From NCBI RefSeq assembly GCF_024323335.1, contig NC_066585.1:179741149-179805148 (forward strand): a stretch of DNA of 64,000 nucleotides, given 5' to 3'. The position numbers and the translations under genes were made by a program. The stretch comes from Lathyrus oleraceus. Taxonomy: Eukaryota; Streptophyta; Magnoliopsida; Fabales; Fabaceae. The first letter of the stretch is position 1; each line of letters begins with the position of its first letter. Below, piece by piece: positions 45,476 through 57,871 of the stretch. The notes beneath the pieces are model-generated. The model was not told where the DNA came from. It worked only from the letters and a program-made list of their open reading frames with translations, and did no database searches.

Positions 45476-47735
45476 AAATTTCAGTGGTTACACAAGCTAT
45501 CACATCATTAAATTGCTCCATCGTTATGTCTTTTATGATATGTGTTGCGCTTAACACTTTCAACAACGAGTTCCTGTGTGCTTCTGAGCTGAGCAACAAA
45601 GATAACATGGAGATTTTTGAAGGTGTTTGATTCAATTGGTCTACCAATTTATAATCACTCTTCTTGATTATCCTCAGAAATTCCTCGGCCTCTTCACGAG
45701 GGACTGTAGCTTTAGAAGACAGGTGCATTTTTTTGCATTTCTTGATTAGGGACGGGGATTCGGACAACAACTTCCTTCCCTTTAGCTTTTGCAGAAGCAT
45801 CAGCAGTCCTTGGTGCGAACACTCGGCCACTATGCGTCATTCCGGCTGGCCAATGATCGAGGTGACGTTTGGTTCTTTGATCATCAAGGGTTGGTCTTCC
45901 CGCCCTTGCTTAAAAGCTCTGGGCTGATATATCCACGGGACCGCCTTCTCATCTTCATATGCGAACGGTGCTAGAAACTCTATCACCAATGGGCTTACAG
46001 GGATTTCCATATTAACCTCATCATAAGAGATGTCCGACACTGCTATCTCTTCCTCGCCCTTTCTTTTGACACGGCGATTGATCTGCAACTCGCCTTGATC
46101 CAAAATTCGTTGTATAAAATTCCTCAATTTTTTATCGTTTTCTTCATTAGATAGCTCCTTTGGGATTAGACCACTCTTTAGATGCTGTGTTCCTATCCTG
46201 GCGATAGGGGTTTGAATTTCTTCAACCTTAAGAATCAATTCACCCTGATCACTCTACTCAATGGCACTGACGGAAGCCTCCCCATGTGTTGGCATGGGAT
46301 TGGTGTTCACGTTCGGGCGTCTCGGGGTAAAGGTGACAACCTATGCTTCAATCAAGTCTTGTACCCGATTTTGAAATGCAAAACAATTCTCCAGGGTATG
46401 GTCGGGCGCTCCCATGTGAAATTTACAATGGGCGTTAGCATCATATCCTGCTGGATATGGAAAAACAGCCGGTTTTAGCTCCCTCAATGTCAAAAGACCC
46501 TCCTTTTGCAGATATGTGAATATTTGGCTATAAGGTACTAGTAGAGGATCAAGTTGCCTTCTTGGAGGCCTTGGCTTGAATTGCCTTGGTGGCGCGGTGT
46601 TCTGCTGTTGACGATGTTGTTGATGTTGTGGTTGATACATTTGTTGTTGCTGTATGGGTTGTTGATAAGGTATGGGTACCACGACGACGACTTGGCCATA
46701 TGAAGCCTGTTGCTTCCCCTTATAGCCTCGGATATAGCGTTCGTATCACCTTCTCTTTTCTTCTGGAAGCCTCAAGAATACTTTTTTGGTGCGCTAGGGG
46801 TTTCTGCAGCTCCTTGAATCTTTCCATCCCTTAAACCTTTTTCTATGCGATCCCCGGTTGTAACTAGATGCACAAAGTCAGATGCTGCACTACTCACCAA
46901 TCTATCAAAGAACGGGTCCTTCAGTGTATCCACAAATATTCCAGTCATTTCTTTTTCAGACAATGGTGGCTCTACCTGAGCAACCAACTCTCTCCGTTGT
47001 TGGGCGTATTCTTTAAATGACTCCTTTTCTTTCATGGTCATCCCTTGTAACTGCATTTGGTCGGGTGCCATATCTAAGTTGTATTTGTATTAACGGAGAA
47101 ATGCGTCAGCCAAATCTTCCCAGTTTTAAATCCGCCCTTGCTCTAAGCTTATGTACCATCTTAGAGACACTCCACTTAAATTGTCTTGGAAACAGTGTAT
47201 AAGCAGTTTGTCGTTTTCAGTATGGGAAACCATTTCCCTGAAGTACATTACCAGGTGACTTCTTGGGCAAGTCTGGCCTTTGTATTTCTCGAAATCAGGA
47301 GTCTTAAATTTAGCCGGGATGACCAAATTTGATACCAAATGCATGTTCATGGCAGCGGCACCGAAGCCTATCCGCAGCAGGATCTGGAAGTATCTTAGGC
47401 TTCGGTTGATCAGGCACATAGAAAGCGTCGTACGGGTCATCTCCCATTTCGGATCCATAATGAGCAGGCGCCTCAGAAGGCTCTGCACGATCCCTATCCC
47501 TTTTGCTTCCTACTGATATATGAACCCGACTCTTCTTGGCGTGGATGAAGCTCTCGTCTTGTTGGACCAATCCCGATGTGCTATTATTCTTCCTTGCCCC
47601 AACTTCTGCATCCACAACCCTCTCTCTCTGGGCGATTGCGAGCATTGTTTCTAACAGTTGATCCATTTTCTCTTAGATCGCATTGATGTCTGTCCTCATG
47701 GTAACTTGGTTAGCCTCCACTTGCTCTAACGTCAT
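45476..47735 (-). pseudogene. Gag of element A, heavily broken
   Basis: Likely start ATG 47735 (MTLEQVEANQ). A TAA at 47675-47673 comes soon after, then a frameshift near 47480-47420. The central domain follows (PDFEKYKGQTCPRSH, HCFQDNLSG, FKEYAQQRREL) with two stops between 47126 and 47071. After the stop at 46772 come a Gln-rich linker, a zinc-finger-like CKFHMGAPDHTLENC, a stop at 46341 and two later stops. This is the most damaged gag here, in keeping with A being the oldest layer. Confidence 0.85.
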
Positions 47736-48060
47736 TTTGTAGTTGCTTTGCGTCTCGCATCGGTGTTGATTAGTCAGTGTTGCTGGATAAAGGGTAAACA
47801 AGGTTGGGTAAGTTTTTTTTTATGTTTTTATGAAGCGTGATGCATAATGAGGATGTGAATGTTATGCATATTTTATTTTTAGGGAATCGTTCGAGTTTTA
47901 TTAGTTGTTAGTAATTCAGAGAGACAAGAAATACTTAGAATAACAATAATGGAGTAATTTTAAACATCATTCATTCAAGTACATAACATAGGGGTCCAAA
48001 GGTCCCTAGTTCAAAATACATTGTCAAAGGAACAAAATATAAGACATAGGAAAATTAAAC
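47736..48060 (-). other. Spacer between ORF1 and gag of element A
   Basis: About 325 bp, AT-rich, with no protein signal; a spacer also lies between ORF1 and gag in B and D. Confidence 0.6.
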
Positions 48061-48216
48061 TGCAGGTTTTCTGGCTTGGAGTTCTTCTAATTCTTCTTGA
48101 GTCTCTTCAGCAACCCTCTACAGAGCAAAATGAAACTGATTATGGCTGGAGGAGTGCTATCTTCCTTCAACTCTTCAACCGCGTCTCTTAACTTCCATGG
48201 TAATTCTTTAGCCGCC
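48061..48216 (-). pseudogene. Last codons of ORF1 of element A
   Basis: The minus strand reads AKELPWKLRDAVEELKED, then, after a frame change, ETQEELEELQARKPAV and a stop near 48061. It is separated from the rest of ORF1 (63179-64000) by element D. Confidence 0.6.
48212..48216. repeat. Target-site duplication of element D, left copy (ccgcc)
   Basis: Identical to 63174-63178; proves the ends of D. Confidence 0.95.
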
Positions 48217-50154
48217 TGTCATACGGTGAACTGACCTGGTGTGTTTTTGCTTTGGAAAGCAAATGTCGCGGATAGCAAGAGTCGCCACCGACTTTTCTTT
48301 TATCCAATAAGGAAAGGTGGAAAAGAACAGGAAAGACCTTAATTAGATTTTGGGTTCGGGAGGTACATTATACAAAGGGAAGGTGTTAGCACCCTTTGTA
48401 TCCATGGTTATCCATGGGCTCTTAATTGCTGGATCACTTATGTTTTTTCTTGTCTGAAAAAGTGTTTGTGAACCGCTTAGAAAATGTTTTGAAAAGAGAG
48501 TTTAACTTTGTAATGATTCTTGTACGAATGTATACAAAGTATTTATCTCGTGTAATTTTGAAAGCTGTTTAGAAAAATATAACTTGGTAATGATTCTAGT
48601 ACGAATGTATACCAAGTGGTGATTTTCTAGTAGATGTTTTGCAAAGTGTGAGGTATGAAAAGTATTTTGAGTTGTGATTCAGCATTTAAGAGTTATACCT
48701 ACCCAAGGTCTTTATGGGTATTTCCTATCCTTATGAGGGTAAAACTGTCCTTACTATTGAGAAGTAAGTAGTTTTATCCTTTGGATGTAAAGGGACATCG
48801 TAGGGTCATCGATTGGTCATTGAAGGCAACATTTGTAAGGATACCTTAGCATTCGAAGGGACGATCATCATTTAACCGTAGGCTACAACGACGGGTCATC
48901 GAGGGACAAAAATCATATGTTCGCAGGCAACATCCGAGGGACTATGATTTATCTTATAGGAACATGATGATTTAATCGGAGGGTCTCTGCTAAGTGTATC
49001 CCCACATTCGCGGGACCCGACCATAATATCGTAATACCGTAATACCGTAAGGCAACAAAGAGAGGTCCAAGATCACATATTCAAAGGTAATATTTTATAA
49101 TCAATTAGGTAATTAGGATGAATCTTCACATTATAATCAATTAGGTAATTAGGATGAATCTCCATAAGGGTATCCCACAAATAAAGTGGAATACCTAGCA
49201 AGCTACCTTTTCCGGGAATATGTGAACCCTTACAAAATTCAGCAAACAGGTCAGAATACCAAATCAGGGTGCAATCGAGAATTGCACCAAACAAAAGGAA
49301 TCACAACAGTAATGATGTCAGGTAAACAATGCATGGTGATAATAAAACATGTTAGATGAGCATAGATAAGAACAGAAAAGTCAGCGACTGTCATGTTCGC
49401 TGATGCCTCGCCTAGCGAAGGCCTAGCGAACGCTCGCTACATGTTCGCTTAGCGATGTGCTAGCGAACGGTTGCGAGTTTTGAATTTTAGAACAGTACGA
49501 TTTCAGCGAGCTCCAAACCTTATGGCGTCCATTACAGAAATTACATGGTTAAACATTCAAAATATTCAGGCATATTTAAATCCACATGCAAAACCTCAAA
49601 CATATTTATGAATTCAATTATAATATCACATGTAAATTGGGAACATAAAGCGGTAATAGTAATGCAAACCTGTTTGCAATTGAATTGCAACCTTGAATTG
49701 GCAAGTCACTCTTAGGGTTGGCGCCGGATTGAGTTGGGCGGAGGTAACCTTTGTGCAGATGAGTTTCCTTCAGGGTTTCCTTTAGGGTTGCTCTGAATTC
49801 TTTGGGTTAGCCTCCAGGGTTTGCTGTTCCTTCTCTCTGTCTCCATCCGTCTGTTTCCTTTTTCTCCCTACTGAAGTTGTGGTATTTATAATGATTTTTT
49901 TGTGACCTAATGGGCTCAGATTGAAGCCCAAAATTTCTGGTATTCGCAAGCTTCGCTAGGCGAGTGGTGTAGCGAAGGGTTCGCTAGGCGAAGGATTTTG
50001 CTCGCCTAGCGAGCAAGCCGGTTTAAGCCATTTTCTGGATTTGGCCACCTGTGTGTTGGGTCTTTGTTCCTTTAAGATCAATGTCTTGAAAAATGAGTTG
50101 GAGTGCCTTGAGAAATGTCTTGCGGGTTTGACGGGCAAATTTTGGGGTATGACA
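48217..50154 (-). repeat. 3' LTR of element D, 1938 bp
   Basis: Plus strand TGTCATACGG..GGGTATGACA, matching 61236-63173. It contains a hairpin with arms ATACAAAGGG and CCCTTTGTAT (48371-48402), the AACACC hairpin block (48377-48393), GGTGGCGACTC (48289-48279, minus) and two clusters of TCGCTAGGCGA palindromes (49395-49480 and 49950-50012). Two copies of a phrase containing ATAATCAATTAGGTAATTAG lie at 49093-49160. Confidence 0.96.
49883..49890 (-). promoter_or_regulatory. TATA box in 3' LTR of D
   Basis: The minus strand reads TATAAATA, just downstream of the palindrome cluster; the same box is at 62909-62902 in the 5' LTR. Confidence 0.6.
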
Positions 50155-50167
50155 GCTGCCCCTGTTC
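50155..50167 (-). other. Polypurine tract of element D
   Basis: The minus strand reads GAACAGGGGCAGC, abutting the 3' LTR. Confidence 0.75.
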
Positions 50168-52025
50168 AATATTCTTAGACCGAGAGAGTTAGAATGGCAT
50201 GTACGTCATTCGTGGTCTGGAGGTGGAAGATTATTGAACACTTAGAATGCCCCAAAAATTTGCACTTGTTAGCTAAAAGTTAGTCTTGATGGAGATGGGC
50301 TTAAAGATGCCACCCAGGAAGTTTGAGGATGGGGGGCTTCAGAGTGCGTCGTACATTAGACCATATCTAAAGACATGGGTGTCATACTGGGTCTTACGCT
50401 AGACCTTATAATGAGTCATCCATTAGATGATATTAGGGTGATCTGAACCTGATGAGATAAGGATCCGAATGGGTCATACACTGCTGGGGATAAAGCATCA
50501 GAATGGATCATATGCTAGATCGTATCTGAGTAGCAGACTGAGTCGTCCATTAGGCGGGTGACTTCACTGGGGATGAAAGATCAGAATGGATCGTACGCTA
50601 GATCGTATCTGAGTAGCAGAATGAGTCGTCCGTTAGGCTGTATCTGGAGGAATAAAGGTCATAATAGATCGTACGCTAAATCGTATCTGAGTTGCAGAAT
50701 GAGCCATACGCTAGGCTGTATCTGACAAAAAGTAGTCGTACGCTAGACTACACCTCGGAATGTACCGTACGCTAGGTAGTATCTGAGGAATGAAGATCCA
50801 AATGGGTCGTACGCTAGACCGTATTGGAGTTGCAGAATGAGCCGTACGTTAGGCTGTATCTGAAAAAGAAAGTAGTCGTACGCTAGACTACACCCCGGAA
50901 TGTACCGTATGCTAGGTAGTATCTGAGGAAATGAAGATCCCAAATGGGTCGTACGCTAGACCGTATTGGAATAGTTGAAGGAATCATATGTTGGGCTGAA
51001 TCAGAATGAACCGTACGTTAGGCTATATCTGATAACATTTGTACATGTTGTATTTGCAATACATGTCTGGGATGGGCTTAAAGATGCCACCATTAGGAGG
51101 ATATCAGAGTGCTTGTCAGAATGGATGTTCACATGGATTATATCCAAAAGATGTATTTGAATCTTGAATGTAATCGATAAAGATATCCGTCTGAATGGAT
51201 CTCTATTTTGACTGTATCAGGAGGATAATTAACCTGAAAAATAAAGTTAGCCTCATGCCATGTCATGATGCATGAGATGTTTTATGCTTTTGAAAATAAA
51301 TGTGAATATGGTATGCATGTATGTGATGTGAAATGATGCATGAAATGAATTATGCGTCTGAAAATTTTGCCAGGGGAAAATAAATCCCCATATCCTGGCT
51401 GGAGATATTTGTATTGATGACCCTTTCTTAGCTGGGGATACTTGATTTCTGTCTGATGGTAGAAATATTCAACAGAGCCTGGCTGGGGATGGGAGAGATG
51501 TCCAGTCTGTCTAGTGATGCCAATTTCTTCTGGGGAATAACTGGTTTTTGCTGGGGAAAGGATTTGTAACCGGACTTGTTGGAAAGCATGGTTAGACCTT
51601 ATCCTCGACCCTAAAGTCTTTTAGTAACTGCTATTGCTATTTTATGCATGTATTTTCGGTAAACATCAATCATGTTCAAACGCATATACTCATTAGAATC
51701 AAATCAACGGACATTAAAACAGAGAAAGTAAAACAAAAGCATCTTTTTGGAAATAAAATTGTGTTGATTTTGACAGAGGGCCTGTAAACAGGCAATTTGT
51801 GTACAGGGAGACAGAAATCCTGGTAAGAGGAAGTTGCCAAGAAAACAAAGAGAAAGCTATGCAGAAAAAGTCTTATTGATTTTAATTCCACTACTGTCAT
51901 TATGTCTTCAAGCCTCTCATCTCCTGCTGTCGGATAAAAGTGATTGGCTTGTTCAGTCCTTTTGACTTGGGTGAAGCTGACCGAGAACGGGACATAGTCA
52001 TACGCTTTAATCCCTAATTTTTGCC
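50168..52025 (-). other. 3' UTR of element D
   Basis: Non-coding. It holds the tandem array at 50340-51030 and, nearer integrase, phrases like GCTGGGGATA at 51400-51560. No protein signal. Confidence 0.7.
50340..51030 (-). repeat. CGTACGCTAG tandem array, higher-order period about 140 bp
   Basis: A short unit of about 35 bp with core CGTACGCTAG or CGTACGTTAG followed by GTATCTGA recurs a dozen or so times. Units group into a higher-order repeat: AGTAGTCGTACGCTAGACTA occurs at 50731 and again at 50871, 140 bp apart, with the units between them conserved. Confidence 0.85.
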
Positions 52026-52157
52026 TAGACCGCGTTTTCAGGTTTTCAATCCACCAGGATACCCTTTTTTGCCCAAGCCGCCTTTTCAGGTTTTCGACTT
52101 GCCGGGTGTACATTTTTACATGTTTATCCCTAATTTTTGCCTGAACCCTTTTGGTTC
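52026..52157 (-). repeat. Tandem structured-RNA units after integrase of D
   Basis: The minus strand gives GAACC/GGTTC at 52157-52143, CAAGTC/GGCTTG enclosing CCTGAAAAGG at 52101-52074, and TGGATT/GGTCTA at 52053-52026. GGCAAAA follows each. It is more eroded than in A and B, but the design is the same. Confidence 0.7.
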
Positions 52158-52207
52158 GTCGGGATGCCATTACTTTTGCCTAGATACGTCGACCTAGAGG
52201 GTCTCTT

Positions 52208-53570
52208 TTATGCGTAGTATTTTTTAACTATGTCCGTGTTCACAGGATGCGGGAAGTCTTCGCCATCCATTGTAGCAAGCATCATGGCTCCACCAGAGAA
52301 TACCTTCTTAACTACAAATGCCCCTTCGTATGTGGGAGTCCATTTGCCTCTGGGATCACCTTGTGGTAGAATGATACGCTTTATTACCAAGTCGCCAATT
52401 TGATACACCTGTCTCTTGACCCTTTTGTTAAATGCCTGGGTCATGCGCTTCTGATATATCTGCCCATGACAAACAACCGCAAGTCTCTTCTCATCAATCA
52501 AATTTATCTGATCGAGTCGAGTCTGAATCCATTCATCCTCGTCTAAACCTACCTCTTTCATGATTCTTAGAGAGGGAATCTGAACTTCCACTGGTGAGAC
52601 GGCTTACATTCCGTAGACTAAAGAGAAAGGAGTCGCCCCTGTCGAAGTACGTACTGAAGTGCGATAACCATGGAGAGCAAAGGGTAACATCTCATGCCAG
52701 TCTTTGTATGTTACTGTCATCTTTTGTATAATCTTCTTAATATTCTTATTAGTAGCTTCTATGGCGCCATTCATCTTTGGCCGGTACGGAGAAGAGTTAT
52801 GGTGTTTTATTTTGAACTGCGTGCAGAGTTCAATAATCATCTTGTTGTTCAAATTGGTGCCATTGTCTGTGATAACTCTTTCAGGGATGCCATATCGACA
52901 AATAAGACTATTCTTGATGAACCGTGCCACCACATTCTTGGTGACAGAAGCGAATGAGGCTGCCTCTACCCACTTTGTAAAGTAATCAATAGCAACAAGG
53001 ATGAAACGATGTCCATTAGAAGTAGTAGGTTTAATCTCCCCGATCATATCAATGCCCCACATTGCAAATGGCCAAGGGGCTGTCAACACGTTCAATGGAG
53101 CAGGAGGCACATGTACTTTATCCGCATAGATCTGGCACTTGTGACAAGTTCTGGAGTGATGGTGGCAATCAGCTTCCATGGTAGACCAATAATGCCCTGA
53201 TCTCAGAATCTTCTTGGCCATTGTATGTCCGCTAGAGTGAGTCCTAAAAATACCGTCATGCATGTCTTCCATAATCTTTTTTGCTTCCCTTTTATCCACA
53301 CAACGCAGCAAAGTCGAATCATGATTACGTTTGTATAATACTCCATTACTCAGAAAGAATTTAGCGGAGAACTTCCTCAGAAATTTTCTGTCATTGATGG
53401 ATGCCCCTTCCGGGTATTCCTGAGTTTCTAAATATCTTTTTACTTCGTGGAACCAAGGTTTCTCTTCTACTTTATCAGTGTTAAGTTCATAACAATATGA
53501 TGGTTCATCTAATCGTTCAATGGTGATCATGGGAGCTTCATTGTCCCATCTGACTCTGAACATAGATGAC
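52208..53570 (-). pseudogene. Integrase of element D
   Basis: Same frame as RT. HHCC finger (HDGIFRTH..CHKCQIYADK near 53255-53130), catalytic Asp in AIDYFTKW and ITDNGTN, Glu in NGAIEATNK. TAA at 52606-52604 follows VYGM, where A and B have Glu. The C-terminus (GKWTPTYEGAFVV) is open to the stop after KKYYA at 52208. There is no frameshift, so the stop is the only visible lesion. Confidence 0.92.
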
Positions 53571-55679
53571 ATGGTAGCCAATGCGTCTGCCAACTGATTC
53601 TCCTCTCGCGGAATATGTTCGAATGTAATCTCTTCAAAATATGAGATTAGTGTCAACACCCGTTTTCGATAAGGGATGAGATTCGGATGCTTAGTGTCCC
53701 ATGCTCCTTTGATCTGACTGATTACCAAAGCTGAGTCTCCATACATACTCAAAAACTTGTTTCTCAGGTCTATAGCAGCTCTGAGTCCCAAAATACATGC
53801 TTCATACTCGGCCATATTATTGGTACAATCAAAACATAGTCTAGCAGTGAAAGGCGTATGGCAACCCTTGGGGGAAATAATTACAACACCAACACCATTG
53901 CCCAATGCATTAGAAGATCCGTCAAAAACCATAGTCCATCGGGATTCCCTTTCGGGTCCTTCATTCGGTCCAGGTTCTTCATAATCAGTAACAAGCATGA
54001 CATCCTCATCTGGGAACTCAAAATTCATAGATTGGTAATCGTCCACTGCTTGATGAGCCAAATGATCGGCTAGCACGCTTCCTTTGATTGCCTTCTGGGT
54101 AGTATACTGGATATCATACTCTGTTAAAATCATCTACCATCTTGCTATTCTTCCGAAGAGGGCAGGTTTCTCAAATATGTATTTGATAGGATCCATCTTA
54201 GAAATCAATAAAGTGGTATGATTCAACATATACTGTCTTAGTCGGCGAGCAGCCCAGGCCAAAGCACAGCAAGTTTTCTCAAGCAGTGAGTATCTTGTTT
54301 AACAGTCGGTAAACTTTTTGCTAAGGTAGTATATGGCATGCTCTTTTCGACCAGACTCGTCATGTTGCCCCAACACACACCCCATCGAATTTTCTAACAC
54401 GGTCAAATACATGATTAGAGGTCTTCCTTCAACTGGTGGCATCAGAATTGGAGGTTCCTGAAGATACTTCTTGATTTTGTCAAAAGCTTCTTGACACTCA
54501 TCATTCCATATCATCTCTTGATTTTTCCTCAGTAACTTGACGATGGGTTTGCAGGTAGCGGTCAAATGGGAGATAAACCGGGCAATGTAATTCAAACGTC
54601 CCAAGAAACCTCTGTCTTCTTTATCTGTACGGGGAACTGGCATTTCTTGAATAGCTCTCACCTTAGCCGAGTCAACCTCAATTCCTCTACCACTGACAAT
54701 AAATCCCAAGAGTTTACCGGATCTAACTCCAAAGGTGCATTTGTTCGGGTTCAATCTCAGCTTGTATTTCTTCAACCTCTCAAACAATTTGTACAAATGA
54801 TCGAGATGTTCTTCTTCAGTATGAGATCTGGCTATCATGTCATCCACATATACTTCTATTTCATGATGAATCATATCATGGAACAAAACCACCATAGCAC
54901 GCCGGTACGTTTCCCCGGCGTTCTTCAACCCGAATGGCATTACTTTGTAACAAAAAGTGCCCCATTGCGTCACAAACGTAGTTTTTTCCATGTTTGCAGG
55001 TGCCATCTTAATCTGGTTATAACCCGAGAATCCATCCATGAAGGAGAATACCTTGTGCTGAGCGGTGTTATCTACCAGAACATCAATGTGCGGAAGTGGA
55101 AAGTCATCTTTGGGACTCGCTTTATTCAAATCTTTGTAATCTACGCACATTCGCACCTTACCATCCTTCTTTGGCACTGGTACCACATTAGTAACCCATT
55201 GAGGATAAGAAGTAACAGCTAGAAAACTGACATTAAATTGTTTCATAACTTCGGCTTTGATTTTCTTGGACATTTCAGGGCGCATGCGACGAACCTTTTG
55301 CTTAACAGGACGACAATCTTCCTTCACCGGCAAACGATGCACTACTATATCAGTATCCAGTCCTGGCATATGCTCGTACGACCAAGCAAAAATCTCAATA
55401 TAGTCATGTAACATCTGAATCAATCTTTCCTTGACACTGTTTCCCAAGCCTGCTCCTATTTTGACTTCTTTCTTGTTCACTTCAGTACCCAGATTTACAG
55501 TCTCAATCGATTCCTCATGCGGCTGTATAGTCTTTTCCTCTTGCAGTAACAGTCTGGCAAGCTCTCCAGGTACTTCACAATCTTCCTCGCTTCCATCCTC
55601 GGCTTGGTAGATCGGATTTTCAAAGTCATAATGAACAGTAGCCGAATTATTATCAACAGAATCCAGAGTGGATATGGAT
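53571..55679 (-). pseudogene. RT, RNase H and archaeal-type RNase H of element D
   Basis: Begins right after the acceptor at 55680, reading SISTLDSVDN in frame with RT. RT has VPVPKKDGKVRMCVDY and YVDD near 54855. RNase H is near 54420-54150. The archaeal-type RNase H (about 53950-53590) has FDGSSNALGNG, NNMAEYEACILGLRAA, GDSALVISQI and EENQLADALATM. Two in-frame stops: TAA 54301-54299 after KKFTDC, and TAG 54136-54134 where A and B keep Gln (RWQM). No frameshift. Confidence 0.92.
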
Positions 55680-55925
55680 CTGCAATTTGTTACGTGAGTG
55701 TGTGTAAGAATACATAGCTTGTTTAAAAGATGACAGGAAAGATAAAGAGCGCAATATTTTAATGCAAAAAGTCCATTGATTTATTGAATGTGAATATGCT
55801 TATGAAAATGACAAAACCCTTAACAAATCAGCTATTGTGCCCCGGGCATAGGCACAATGCTTTGAGAAGTTCAATTGTAAAAATTAAAAAAAAAATTGCA
55901 ACACCAAAATAGCAATAACAATTAC
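55680..55925 (-). other. Intron between protease and RT of element D (246 bp, GT-AG)
   Basis: Donor GTAATTG begins at 55925, inside the last codon before the protease-frame stop. The acceptor TTGCAG ends at 55680. Joining GA to A gives Glu and leads into TCC ATA TCC in the RT frame; phase 2, as in B. The donor is the one choice that keeps the frame. Confidence 0.75.
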
Positions 55926-57829
55926 TCCTGACTAAAGGAAATCGGGATAGTGTATTCAGCCTTCCAATTATGGAGTCCGTCACCAATCGTTGGGAAAATC
56001 CAGCTATCCAAGTCGCAATCACTATCAGCATCTTCTACAACATTAATTTGATCTTCGACTACCTTTTCAGAGCTGAATCCCAGGCCAAACTTGTCAGACT
56101 TGTACGGTACATCGATCAGTTGACCCCAGCCAGTACGACCACCATCTTCAACCACGGCTTGAGCGTCTTTCAGAGAAATCATGGCAGGAGGAGCACGAAT
56201 AACCTTGGGCACCCGGGAAGTTGGCTTAAGGACAGGACTGGTCGGAGGAACTACTTCAAATGACTGAGAAGGAGTCTCAAAGAATTCACCATCCATCTCG
56301 ACGTATCTGAAGGTATGCACACTACTGATAATATACTCTTCTTCCCCACGCACAGTGACGATCTTACCCTCTATTGGATACCTCAGCTTTTGATGGAGAG
56401 ACGAAGCTACAACACTTGCCCCATGAATCCAAGGGCGTCCCAGCAAGCAGGAATAGGCAGGACGAATGTTCATTACGTGAAAGATAGTGTTGAAAACCTG
56501 AGGTCCTATCTTGATAGGGAGAACCACTTCACCATGGACAACACTCTTCGCACCATCGTAAGCACGCACCACAACGTCACTAGGCTTCAGTTCAATGCTT
56601 TTACAGTCAAGCTTATCGAGTACAACTTTCGGTAGCACATTCAAAGAAGAGCCATTATCGATCAACACATGAGCCAAGGTGATCCCCTTACACTCAATGG
56701 AGATGTGCAGAGCTTTGTTATGATTCTTTCCTGCCGGTGTCAGGTCAGCATCGGAAAAGCCTAGGCCATTGTCAACAGTCAGGTTAGCAACATAGTTTTC
56801 AAACTGATCGACAGATGTCTCCTGAGGTACATGAGCGGTCTTCAGGAATTTCATCAACGTATTGGCATGAGATTCAGAAGATAACAACAAGGATAACATC
56901 GAAATTTTAGACGGAGTATGCCCCAACTGTTCTACCACATCAAAATCACTCTTGCGGATGATTTTCAGCATTTCTTCCATTTCCCGTTTGGCAACATCTT
57001 CGGTAGTAACTTCGACCGGTGTCCTTGACTGAGAAGGATTGGTTACTGGTTCCTTTCCTCGGGTTTCAGGGGCGGGAGGTGATATTTCTGGAGAGAAGAT
57101 CCTTCCACTTCGAGTAATTTTACTAGTCCCAACAATGTCATTAGGGTTAGCAGAATTATCAACTTGCTTTATGCCGTGGATGTAAACATCACCTCCGTAA
57201 TTCCACGGAATGTCTTTGCTTGAGGAATATGGTACTGGGCTAGGTGCAGTAATAATTAGGGGAGCTACCTTGGGCTCAGCAGTAATCTTCACAGGCACTC
57301 TAGTAGCGATAATCTTCACCGGAACTTTGGACCTAGCAATCACAAATATTTCTTCAATAGGGTTTTCCACCTTAGGAATCTTTTCAAAGAGAATTATGCG
57401 ATCATCCATCAGCCGTTGAATACCACTCCTCAACTTCAAGCAATCATTGGGTTGGGGTATACAGATATCGCAATTTTCAGCACAACCTGGAAATAAACCA
57501 GCTTGCAACAACTTCTTCTTGATGGTCAAGAGAGGAGATGCTAAGTCAGCTACATTAGAAATGTGAGAATTGTCATCCACAGCATTAACAGTCTTGTCAT
57601 GATTAGGCATAGGAGCAGTGATGACATTAGGAGACTCCGGAGAATCGAATTCAATTTCCCCAGCGTCGATCATATCCTGAATCTTATTCTTCAACAACCA
57701 ACAATCGTTTGTATCATGCCCGGGACTATCAGAGTGATATGCACACCTGGCATTGGGATTATAACGAGGAGAAGTAGTGTTGGGATTTGCAGGAGGATCT
57801 CTGAGGGTAATCAAATTTGCTTTTAGCAT
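55926..57829 (-). pseudogene. Gag C-terminus and protease of element D
   Basis: Open for about 635 codons. It has zinc-finger-like CAYHSDSPGHDTNDC and a second Cys/His cluster (CAENCDICIPQPNDC). The protease site is LIDNGSSLNVLPK, with Asn where A and B have Thr. DNG at this position is, to my knowledge, common in the Tat lineage and need not be damage. SCLLGRPWIHGASVV follows, then the C-terminal extension ending ISFSQE at the splice donor. It is separated from the rest of gag by TAA 57844-57842 and TAG 57874-57872. Confidence 0.9.
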
Positions 57830-57871
57830 ACCCTGCAGGGCTTATGCTAAAGTCATATTGATCTTGGTAAA

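Larger units (their letters stand above)
44670..48216 (-). mobile_element. Ogre-like element A, middle portion (protease, gag, end of ORF1)
   Basis: Minus-strand Ogre coding between elements B and D. It contains gag and protease but not RT, which is exactly what is missing on the far side of B. Confidence 0.85.

Noticed and set aside
56660..56700. DNG instead of DTG in the protease of D as an inactivating mutation
   Set aside because: To my knowledge this variant is common in Tat-lineage proteases, so I do not count it as damage.
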